DNA from: an uncultured Pseudomonadota bacterium | GTDB lineage: Bacteria > Myxococcota_A > Bradymonadia > Bradymonadales > GCA-2716585 | Assembly (NCBI GenBank): GCA_937123825.1 | Contig: CAKZKQ010000476.1 | Location: 1 to 43,608, forward strand | DNA: 43,608 bases | Direction of reading: 5' to 3' | Shown: one piece after another, positions 36,297 through 43,608 of the stretch | How positions within the stretch are numbered: position 1 is the first letter of the stretch | Layout of the letters: each line of letters begins with the position of its first letter | Made by a program: the position numbers and the translations under genes | Notes under the pieces: generated by a model | The model's database searches: none | Seen by the model: only the letters and a program-made list of their open reading frames with translations | What the model was told of the DNA's origin: nothing

Positions 36297-39200
36297 ATGA
36301 CATCGAACCTGCTCACATCATGGACCCGGTGGACCCTGGCAGCGGCTGCGTTGCTGGTTCTGCTGGCGGGCTGTGGGGGCCCCACTCCCCAGGAGAGCGA
36401 TCCCCAGCAGACCTCCTGTCAGACCTCCGAGGACTGTGACGGTGGCATCTGCCTGCTCAACATCTGCCGGGACTGCATTGAAGACAGCGCCTGCGAAGGC
36501 GATTACGGCCAGGGCGCGACCTGCGTCGACGGGGCTTGCCAGCCTTGCCAGGGCGCCCTGGGTTGCGCGTGTGGTCCGGACGATCAGTGCGATGACGGGT
36601 TGACCTGCGACGGCGACACCTGCCAGGACGCTTGCACTGCCGGCACCGAGGGTTGCCCCTGCGAGGCGGGTGGCATCTGCGCCGACGGGCTGAGCTGCCA
36701 GGACGATGTCTGTGCCCCCGAGGTCTGCGTCGATGGCCAGGATGGCTGCCCCTGCAACGAGGACGGCACCTGTGAAGAAGGGCTGCTGTGCGGCGAAGAC
36801 AACGTCTGCGCCCCCGAAGCCTGCCAGCCCGGCCAAGACGGCTGCGAGTGCCGCCCCGAAGGCGACGATCCCGCCTGTGACGAGGGGCTGACCTGCATGG
36901 AGAACCTCTGTGTCTCCGAGGACTGCCAACCCGGTCAGGACGGCTGCCCCTGCGATGAGGAAGACGCCTGTGAAGAGGGCTTCGCCTGCACCGAAGACGG
37001 CATGTGCACCGAGTGTACCCCCGAGTACGAGGGCTGCCCCTGCGACGAAGAGGGTGAGTGCGAAAACGACCTGGTGTGTGACGAGGACGAAGAGACCTGC
37101 CGCGAAGCACAGACCTGTGAAGATCTGGGCTGCGGCACCAACCAGCTCTGCCAGGACGAAGAGGCCGGCATCGACGCGCTTTGCCTTGAAGAGTGCGCCG
37201 AAGGTTTTGTCTTCAACTTTGAAACCGGCCAGTGCGACGAAGCGCTGGTGCCCCCCAACTGCCAGGCCGACGCTGAAGGCAGCATCCTGGGCGAGTGCGG
37301 CTTGCAAAACCGCACCTGCGTGGAGGACGGAGACAGCGCTGCCTGTGGCGCTTGCCTGCCCAACTTCCTTGAGGAAGCCGGTCAGTGCCGCGCGGTGGTG
37401 ACCTGCGCCGATCTGGACTGCGACGTCCAGAACCGCGACTGCACCCCTCAGACCGAGTTGACCGACGCCGTGTGCGCCGGTTGCAGCGTGGGTTTTGAAG
37501 AAAACGACGGCGTCTGCGAGCGCATCCCCCAGGTCAACTGCCAGCCGGGCGCCGAGTTGAGCATCCTGACCGAGTGCAGCGATCAGAACCGCCTGTGTGT
37601 CGAAGACGAAAACGGCGCTGCCTGCGGCGACTGCCTGGCCGACCACGCTGAAGACCCCGAAACCCAGGAGTGTGTCCGCCGCCTGTGCGAAGACCTCAAC
37701 TGCGGCGACCTGGGTCGCGAGTGCGCCGGTGACCCGCTGGCCGAGTGCGGCGAGTGCCAGGAAGGCCTGCTGCCCAGCGACCCCAACAACCCCTTGAGCC
37801 AGTGCCGCGACCCGCGCGGTTGCCTGGACCTGGACTGCCCCGAAGGCAAGCTCTGCGTCGAGCGTGACGGCCAGGACGCGGTTTGCGCCGACTGGCCCTG
37901 CGTGGACATCAACGGCGACGAGATTTTCGAGCAGGCGTTCCGCGCAGACACCAACACCTGCGTTGAGTGCGGGCTGCGCTGCGAAGGTGAAGGCTTGACG
38001 GGCGCCATCTGGCCCTACACGCTGGTCAACTCCAACCGCTGCATCTGCGCCACCGAGGACGGCTACTACTTCGACGTCTCGGGCGCGTTCACGGCGCTGG
38101 CCTGCGACGCTGACGACGACGGCTGGATCCGCTCCAGCGCCAGGGACATCATCGAGTCGGGCGACCCCACCCTGGAGGACAACGCCCGCTGCGACCTGCG
38201 CACCATCGACCGCTTCACCTTGGAGAACGAGTACCAGCAGCGCATGGACGTCATGATCTGCGACGAAGGCTACGTCGATGCGACCGCCTGCCAGGACAAC
38301 GACGACTGCGGCGAGCTTGGCCGCTGCAACCTCAACGGCACCTGTGAGTGCGTCATCCCCAGCTCACTGGACCTCTACGAGTCGGTGCGCAACGACGAGC
38401 AAACCGAGCTGGACGAGGCCAACATCCTCGACGTCCCGGTCTACTCTGACGAGCAGGATCGCGGCCGCCAGCTCAAAGCCGGCGAGCTCAACCCCCTGAC
38501 CCGCGCCTGCATCACCGCTGGCGGCGACTACAACAACAACGGCGTCAGCGACATCTCCGAGTGGCAGGGCCTGGAGCCGGGCGGCGTTGACGCCGACACC
38601 ATCCGCTTTATGAACTTTGCCTACTTCGTGGAGCTGCACGACGGCTTCTTTGAAGACATCAACAACGCCGAAGAGGACCGCTACGTCATCCGCGAGAAAT
38701 CCCGCTGCGACGCCAGCTTCCCCGTCCAGTACGACGCCCAGCTTGACGCCGACAACTGGCAGAACTGCACCCGCAACCGCGACGCGGACTACGACGCCAC
38801 CGGCGAGAACGCGCTGATCAACTACGACTTCGCGGCCTTCAACTGCGAGCAGGACGCCGAGACCTGCCCGCTGGTGCCCCCGCTGGTGGACATCACCCCC
38901 GACGGCGAGGTGCCCCTGCACGGCCTGTGCGACGAAGGCATCACCCTGCCCCCGGCCGACGGCGTGTGGCGCGGCATGAACCACCACAGCCAGTTCAAGT
39001 GCATCCAGGTCGTGGACACCGCCCCTGAAGACCGCGACGCCCTCTTCCCGCACCAGCGCACCCTGGATGAGTTGACCAACTCCCTGGGCGACGGGAACCT
39101 CCAGTTGACCCGCTGCGGCGTGGCTTGCCCCGACGGCGATGCGTCCTGCGCCGAAGACTGCGTTGATGGCCAGTGCAACACCTCGACCATCAACAACCTG

Positions 39201-39776
39201 ACCAACCCCAACCTGCCGATCATCGAGTGCACCGCCACCATGCGCGACGGCGTCGATGAAGACGAGGTGGGCTTTGCGGCGGTGCGCTACATCGACAGCC
39301 CCGGCCTCTACGAGCGCGGCTGCATCGACGAGTTCACCCCCTCGGTCTCCGAGGCCGAGCGTGAGCCGTGGCGCAACCTCTGCCCGGGCTACGCCATCAA
39401 CCCCGCCGGCGTCGTCGGCGACGGCAACCCCGGCAACTTCGGCCTGCTCATCTGCGGCTGCGGCTTCAACTACGGCGGCCCCAACTGCGACCAAGGCTGC
39501 TCCAGCGACATGCTCCACTACGGCGGCGAAAACGAAGGCGACACCTGCGACGGCGGCTACTGCCCCGTCAGCGCCGACGAGAACGGCGGCGGCCGCCGCG
39601 GCTTCTGGATGTGTGGCGCGACCAGCACGGTCAGCTACGAAGGCGTCGATGATGCCCAGCAACCCGCCCTGCGCGGCGACGTCTGGAGCCTCGAAGGCGA
39701 GATCAACCAGATGGGCATTGAGAAGCACCAGCTTTGCCAGGATGAGGCATGCAACTCGGGCTGGACGCTGCGCTAA
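36297..39776 (+). CDS. Large Cys-rich modular lipoprotein, 1159 aa
   Basis: The ATG at 36297 has AAGGA seven nt upstream and begins a signal ending LVLLAGC (C26). Six consecutive modules of the form GCxC-x(4-8)-C-x2-GLxC-x4-C cover about residues 80-265. EGF-like units with the pattern C-x-DLxC...C...GF follow (about 265-540, e.g. CEDLGCGTNQLC, CADLDCDVQNRDC, CEDLNCGDLGREC). Then comes a long region with fewer but still many cysteines (~540-1159) that I cannot assign; it includes SRCDASFPVQYD, GVWRGMNHHSQFKCIQ and LICGCGFNYGGPNCDQGC, the last resembling an EGF end. The protein is acidic and probably exposed at the surface with extensive disulphides. It shares its module with both neighbouring lipoproteins, and two hairpins follow its stop. 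Confidence 0.85.
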   Translation: MTSNLLTSWTRWTLAAAALLVLLAGCGGPTPQESDPQQTSCQTSEDCDGGICLLNICRDCIEDSACEGDYGQGATCVDGACQPCQGALGCACGPDDQCDDGLTCDGDTCQDACTAGTEGCPCEAGGICADGLSCQDDVCAPEVCVDGQDGCPCNEDGTCEEGLLCGEDNVCAPEACQPGQDGCECRPEGDDPACDEGLTCMENLCVSEDCQPGQDGCPCDEEDACEEGFACTEDGMCTECTPEYEGCPCDEEGECENDLVCDEDEETCREAQTCEDLGCGTNQLCQDEEAGIDALCLEECAEGFVFNFETGQCDEALVPPNCQADAEGSILGECGLQNRTCVEDGDSAACGACLPNFLEEAGQCRAVVTCADLDCDVQNRDCTPQTELTDAVCAGCSVGFEENDGVCERIPQVNCQPGAELSILTECSDQNRLCVEDENGAACGDCLADHAEDPETQECVRRLCEDLNCGDLGRECAGDPLAECGECQEGLLPSDPNNPLSQCRDPRGCLDLDCPEGKLCVERDGQDAVCADWPCVDINGDEIFEQAFRADTNTCVECGLRCEGEGLTGAIWPYTLVNSNRCICATEDGYYFDVSGAFTALACDADDDGWIRSSARDIIESGDPTLEDNARCDLRTIDRFTLENEYQQRMDVMICDEGYVDATACQDNDDCGELGRCNLNGTCECVIPSSLDLYESVRNDEQTELDEANILDVPVYSDEQDRGRQLKAGELNPLTRACITAGGDYNNNGVSDISEWQGLEPGGVDADTIRFMNFAYFVELHDGFFEDINNAEEDRYVIREKSRCDASFPVQYDAQLDADNWQNCTRNRDADYDATGENALINYDFAAFNCEQDAETCPLVPPLVDITPDGEVPLHGLCDEGITLPPADGVWRGMNHHSQFKCIQVVDTAPEDRDALFPHQRTLDELTNSLGDGNLQLTRCGVACPDGDASCAEDCVDGQCNTSTINNLTNPNLPIIECTATMRDGVDEDEVGFAAVRYIDSPGLYERGCIDEFTPSVSEAEREPWRNLCPGYAINPAGVVGDGNPGNFGLLICGCGFNYGGPNCDQGCSSDMLHYGGENEGDTCDGGYCPVSADENGGGRRGFWMCGATSTVSYEGVDDAQQPALRGDVWSLEGEINQMGIEKHQLCQDEACNSGWTLR

Positions 39777-39799
39777 AGCCCACCCAAGCGGGGTGCCAT

Positions 39800-39826
39800 G
39801 CCACGGCGACGAGGCCTCGCCGTGGC
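39800..39826 (+). terminator. First stem-loop after the large lipoprotein gene
   Basis: GCCACGGCGA (39800-39809) and TCGCCGTGGC (39817-39826) form a perfect 10-bp stem with a seven-base loop, 24 nt after the stop codon. Confidence 0.55.
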
Positions 39827-39842
39827 CACCCATAAAAATTTC

Positions 39843-39872
39843 AAAGCCCGCGCCTGTTGTGGCGCGGGCTTT
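39843..39872 (+). terminator. Rho-independent type terminator before the last gene
   Basis: AAAGCCCGCGCC (39843-39854) and GGCGCGGGCTTT (39861-39872) form a perfect 12-bp stem with loop TGTTGT, an A-rich start and a short T end. It separates the two large lipoprotein genes into different transcripts. Confidence 0.8.
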
Positions 39873-39980
39873 GCATAACATTCTCTCGGAAGGCCCAAAG
39901 CCCTGTCGTTTTCTACACCTCAGGACCGGAGCAACGGAACGCACCGGAACCGATACCATCTTCCATCGAGGCAACCAGAC

Positions 39981-42900
39981 ATGAACACAACCCTCCACCG
40001 ATGTCAGCGCACCGCGTGGCTCCTTTTTGGAGCGCTGTGGCTGATGGCCGCGGCCTTTGGCTGCGGGACACAAGAGGCCGACTCCAATCAGGAGCCCCCC
40101 GCCGATGACACCCCAGTGACCCCCGAGGAGACTTGCACCGAGGGTTTCCTGGGGTGCGACTGCATTGACGGCATCGCCTGCTTCCCGGGCTCCAACTGGA
40201 TTTGCGACGACGGCACCTGCCGCCAACCGGCCTGTGACGTCGGCACCGAGGGTTGCGGATGCTTCTCCAACAACACCTGCGGCACCGACGCCGAGGGTGA
40301 GCCGCTGCTTTGCCAGGACGGGATCTGCGCTCAGGCCCCCTGCGAGGCCGGCACCATGGGTTGCCCCTGCATCGGAGACTCACTCTGCCAGGACGGCATG
40401 GAGTGCGTGGCCGACGGTGGCCGCTCGATCTGCGCGCCGCAGGACTGCGAAGTGGGCACCAAGGGCTGCCCCTGCAACGAAGACCGCACCTGCCTGGGCG
40501 CGCTGGCCTGCGACCACAACGAGTGTGTCGAGGCCACCTGCCGCCTGGGCGCCCCCGACTGCCTGTGCACCGCAGGCTTTGGCTGCGATGAAGGCTACGC
40601 CTGCGACGACGAGTCGGAGCGCTGCGTCGAGGTGCCTTGCGCGGTGGGGACTCTGGGTTGCGGCTGCGACGAAGGGGCCTGCCAGGGCGACTCCGCCTGC
40701 ATCGACGACGTCTGCCAGGAGACCGGTTGTGTCTCAGGACAGGAAGGTTGCGCTTGCCTCGATGGCGACACCTGCGCCGTGGATGAAGATGGTCAGCGGC
40801 TCCTGTGCGAGGGCGGCATGTGCCGCAGCGACGACTGCGAGCCCGGCCAGCCCGGCTGCGTGTGTGAAAACGGCTTTGACTGCGACGAAGGCAGCAACTG
40901 CGTCGATGGCGTCTGCCTGGAAGCGGGCTGCGAGCCCGGCGAGGAAGACTGCACCTGCTCGCGCGGCGCCTGCCAGCCCGGTCTGCGCTGCCGCGAGGAC
41001 AACATCTGCTCCGACGCCACCGGCTTCATCTCGGGTCCTTGCGACGAGAACGGCGGCTGCAACCGCGGCGGGCGCTGCTCCAACGATGTCTGCATCCGCT
41101 GCACGCTGGGCACCCCCGGCTGCGGCTGCGATGACCTCGATGGTTGCTTCACCGGCTCGACCTGCCTTGCGGGCACCTGCGTGGCCGACGCCGACCTGCC
41201 GCCCCAGCTCCCGGCCGAGATCGTTTGCTACACCCCCTGCCAGGACAGTGTCGAAATTGACGGCGAATACTACGAGTGCGACGAGAACAACCTCTTTGAA
41301 GGTTGCGTCGGCGGCCGCGACTGCATCGACGGTCAGTGCCTGCTGCCCGACGAAGAGCCCGCCTCGTGCGAGAGCGAACTGGACTGCCCCAGCTTCCAGA
41401 CCTGCATCGGCGGCTACTGCTACGCCGAGTGCAAGACCGACCTCAACTGCCCCGCGGGCAAGCAGTGCAGCAACCACGTCTGCCGCATCGCCTGCAACTC
41501 CTTTGAAGACACCTGCCCCGAGAACTACGCCTGCCTGACCGACGACGGCGAAAACGGCTTCTGCGTCCCCAACGCCCCTTCGGGTGAAGAGGGCGAGACC
41601 TCCGAGGGCACCTTCGAGCTCAGCACCACGACCATCAACACCAACAACACCCAGGTCACCACGGCGTTCGCGCTCATCAACAACACCGACCGCTTCCAGA
41701 ACTTCACCATCCGCAAGCGCTCCCACCTGGTCCAGATGGCCGACGGCAGCATTGACCGCGCCGTGCGCGTCAACGACGGCGTGGTGGACGGCTGCGAAGA
41801 AGAGCCCTGCATCTGCCAGAGCGACGACGACTGCGTCGATGACGGCTTTGTCTGCCGCGAGGGCGCCTGCCGCCCGGCCCAGTGTCAGGCGGGCACCTGC
41901 CCGATGTTCTGGCTGGAGATGAGCGAAGGCCGCGACGACACCGAAGTGCTCAACGAGATGGAGATCGGCCTGGCCGCCGGTCAAGGCGCCCGGATCAACC
42001 TGGCCGCCGCCGATGGCAGCTCGGGCGTGCGCTGGCAGGGTGCTCTGGAGGTCCTGGCTGACGGCCTGGGCATGCAGACCATCGACGTCTTCTACAACGA
42101 GGTGCCCGAAGGCCAGTGGGCCGGTGAGATGGTCTACCTGGCCCAGTTTGGCACCAACCGCCTTGAAGAGTGGGCCGCGACCCCCGCCACGCGCGACGAT
42201 GGAGGCCTTGGCCGCACGGTCGGCAACGCGCTGGTCCGCCGCTGGAGCGCCCTGCGTCAGGGCAGCGTCTCCTGGGATGAGTTCATGGCCGTCCTTCAGG
42301 CCACCCAGAGCGGCTCCTGGCAGTACAGCAACGTCGTTGAGGACTGCCCCACCGAAGCCTGCTACATGTACGACATCAACCAGATCGGTCTGGCCCAATA
42401 CTCAACGGACCTGGAGACAGTGCCTGTGCCCACTGGCGCCACCGCGCTGCCTTTTGCCATGAACCTGCGCATCCCCGATCCCGACGGCTTGGAGATGAGC
42501 GGCCGGATTGAGTCCGCCAAGGCGCTGCAATACGCCGGCAACCCGGCGGTGACCATGACTCTGCAGAGCGACCCCTCGGGCTGCTCCCGCGAGGCGTTCG
42601 GCGCCTGCCTGGTCTTCATCGACGAAATGGAAGCCGACGTGCTGGTCGGCGGCCGCTACCTGACCGATGGGAGCGACAACGGCTGCAGCGACTGGCGCCC
42701 CGGCGCTGGCTTCGCCCTGCGTCAGGAGCCCTGGCTGATCGACGGCTTTGTGGACGGCACCGAGGTGGACGACGAGACCGGCGTGCGCTACCGCTACGAG
42801 TGCCGCGACAGCCTCCAGCCCTTTGCCAGCGACGACGAGCAGGAGCAGGCCTTCTTTGAAATCGAGAACAGCTCCCTGGCCGCCTCCAACCCCATCCCCG

Positions 42901-43608
42901 ACGGCCGCACGCGCCGCCGCACCCTGCGCCTGATCGACGGCGTGCTGGTCAACCAGACCCAGATGTTCATCCTCTTTGAGGAGAAGTTTGAGTCTTTCCT
43001 GGGCAACGACGACGAAGGCTTCTCGGCCTACGGCTACATCGTCATGCAGCGCCGCTCGACGGACCTGGACCAGACCGACGCCAACGAAAACGACATTCTG
43101 GACGTCTTTGAAGGCGCCAACCACGTCGATGAGCGCGAAGAACCCGAAGATGTCCTGGCGCCCCAGTGCGACGAAGACATCCTCGACATGGTGCTTGGCA
43201 ACCGCGACCTGAGCGCCAGCACGGTGGTGGACGTGGTGACGGCCCTGATCGACGGCGTCCCCAGCAGCGCCGCCCCCAACGTCCTGGACGCCGACGACGT
43301 CGAGCAGGTCCACTACTTCTGTGAAGACACCGGCCTGATCGACGGCGGCCCCGAGAACGGCACGCCCCACGCCAACCAGTTGGCCAACAACAATGACTGC
43401 GCGCTCTTTGCCGACAATGGTGTCTGTGAAGACGGCGGCAGCGGCTCGGACTTCTCCGTCTGCGCCCTGGGCACGGACTTCAGCGATTGCGGCCTGCGCA
43501 CCGCCGATGACGCGGACGTGAAGGTCGAGTGCCCGGCGGGCAGCAACGTCATCTTCTTCACCGTGGACAGCGACCTCTACGACCAGCGCGACATCGCCAA
43601 CCTGCCCT
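39981..43608 (+). CDS. Very large Cys-rich modular lipoprotein (3' truncated by window)
   Basis: From the ATG at 39981 the frame stays open to the window end, at least 1209 codons. The signal peptide ends AAAFGC (C28), a weak but acceptable lipobox. About ten modules of the GCxC...C...C...C type run from ~52 to ~400, e.g. GCPCNEDRTCLGALACDHNEC and GCVCENGFDCDEGSNCVDGVC. More Cys-rich EGF-like segments follow to ~530. From there the protein changes: a cysteine-poor beta-rich region (FELSTTTINTNNTQVTTAFALINNTDRF...), a short Cys cluster, then ~600 residues of mixed sequence with scattered cysteines (LQSDPSGCSREAFGACLVFIDEM, MQRRSTDLDQTDANENDILDVFEG). I recognise no enzyme domain. It resembles the upstream gene in its N-terminal half only. 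Confidence 0.8.
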   Translation, partial: MNTTLHRCQRTAWLLFGALWLMAAAFGCGTQEADSNQEPPADDTPVTPEETCTEGFLGCDCIDGIACFPGSNWICDDGTCRQPACDVGTEGCGCFSNNTCGTDAEGEPLLCQDGICAQAPCEAGTMGCPCIGDSLCQDGMECVADGGRSICAPQDCEVGTKGCPCNEDRTCLGALACDHNECVEATCRLGAPDCLCTAGFGCDEGYACDDESERCVEVPCAVGTLGCGCDEGACQGDSACIDDVCQETGCVSGQEGCACLDGDTCAVDEDGQRLLCEGGMCRSDDCEPGQPGCVCENGFDCDEGSNCVDGVCLEAGCEPGEEDCTCSRGACQPGLRCREDNICSDATGFISGPCDENGGCNRGGRCSNDVCIRCTLGTPGCGCDDLDGCFTGSTCLAGTCVADADLPPQLPAEIVCYTPCQDSVEIDGEYYECDENNLFEGCVGGRDCIDGQCLLPDEEPASCESELDCPSFQTCIGGYCYAECKTDLNCPAGKQCSNHVCRIACNSFEDTCPENYACLTDDGENGFCVPNAPSGEEGETSEGTFELSTTTINTNNTQVTTAFALINNTDRFQNFTIRKRSHLVQMADGSIDRAVRVNDGVVDGCEEEPCICQSDDDCVDDGFVCREGACRPAQCQAGTCPMFWLEMSEGRDDTEVLNEMEIGLAAGQGARINLAAADGSSGVRWQGALEVLADGLGMQTIDVFYNEVPEGQWAGEMVYLAQFGTNRLEEWAATPATRDDGGLGRTVGNALVRRWSALRQGSVSWDEFMAVLQATQSGSWQYSNVVEDCPTEACYMYDINQIGLAQYSTDLETVPVPTGATALPFAMNLRIPDPDGLEMSGRIESAKALQYAGNPAVTMTLQSDPSGCSREAFGACLVFIDEMEADVLVGGRYLTDGSDNGCSDWRPGAGFALRQEPWLIDGFVDGTEVDDETGVRYRYECRDSLQPFASDDEQEQAFFEIENSSLAASNPIPDGRTRRRTLRLIDGVLVNQTQMFILFEEKFESFLGNDDEGFSAYGYIVMQRRSTDLDQTDANENDILDVFEGANHVDEREEPEDVLAPQCDEDILDMVLGNRDLSASTVVDVVTALIDGVPSSAAPNVLDADDVEQVHYFCEDTGLIDGGPENGTPHANQLANNNDCALFADNGVCEDGGSGSDFSVCALGTDFSDCGLRTADDADVKVECPAGSNVIFFTVDSDLYDQRDIANLP

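Noticed and set aside
40165..41538. 457-codon + strand frame inside the last gene
   Set aside because: It is the +1 shadow of the open frame from 39981, which has a signal peptide and regular Cys modules. The shadow gives an Ala/Thr/Pro-rich product.
38364..42398. Long minus-strand frames opposite the two Cys-rich lipoproteins
   Set aside because: Ala/Val-rich products typical of the antisense of Cys/Asp/Glu-rich coding DNA; no starts with ribosome sites.

Overview
The window reads as a chromosomal segment of a GC-rich, diderm bacterium with a predatory or social deltaproteobacterial style of genome. Myxococcota, possibly the Bradymonadia, is my best guess. The guess rests on the GC bias, a transmembrane Ser/Thr protein kinase, many lipoproteins carrying FG-GAP, TSP3, pentapeptide or Cys-rich modules, outer-membrane barrels, and hybrid histidine kinase and GGDEF genes. 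It is inference; no rRNA or marker gene is present to settle it. I see no tRNA, rRNA, CRISPR array, insertion sequence or phage gene.

Left third (1-16.6 kb, all + strand): the 3' end of a flotillin-like gene and a giant AAA+ protein of the 'DNA repair ATPase' (DUF3686) type; a PAS-GAF-GGDEF diguanylate cyclase; mtaB, a tRNA methylthiotransferase; a PAS hybrid histidine kinase; a membrane-anchored beta-lactamase-fold protein that has lost its catalytic residues; and a coupled pair encoding a TPR/PEGA-like envelope protein and a pentapeptide-repeat lipoprotein.

Middle (16.7-30 kb, mostly - strand): a small Cys-rich lipoprotein; a 308-aa protein of no family I can name with a possible polymerase-like motif order; an FG-GAP/UnbV lipoprotein; a membrane pentapeptide protein; an SLC12-type cation-chloride cotransporter coupled to an exported TSP3-STN protein; a two-TM Pro-rich protein; a + strand von Willebrand A protein; and a two-gene operon of related outer-membrane barrels. 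Two identical-arm palindromes (TTGTCA-N5-TGACAA), 115 bp apart, lie upstream of the barrel operon.

Right third (30.4-43.6 kb): a Hydin/PKD-type lipoprotein, a transmembrane Ser/Thr kinase, and three neighbouring lipoproteins that share one six-cysteine module in 1, 6 and about 10 copies. The last runs off the window end. An 865-nt non-coding stretch rich in GGTGT/ACACC inverted repeats lies before the second of these. Seven of the genes encode predicted lipoproteins, so much of the window is an envelope or surface-protein neighbourhood mixed with signalling genes.

Starts were chosen by Shine-Dalgarno position and signal-peptide fit and often differ from the longest open frame. Strong sites include a TTG start at 18060, a GTG at 30479, and ATGs at 30000, 20083, 36297 and 14437.
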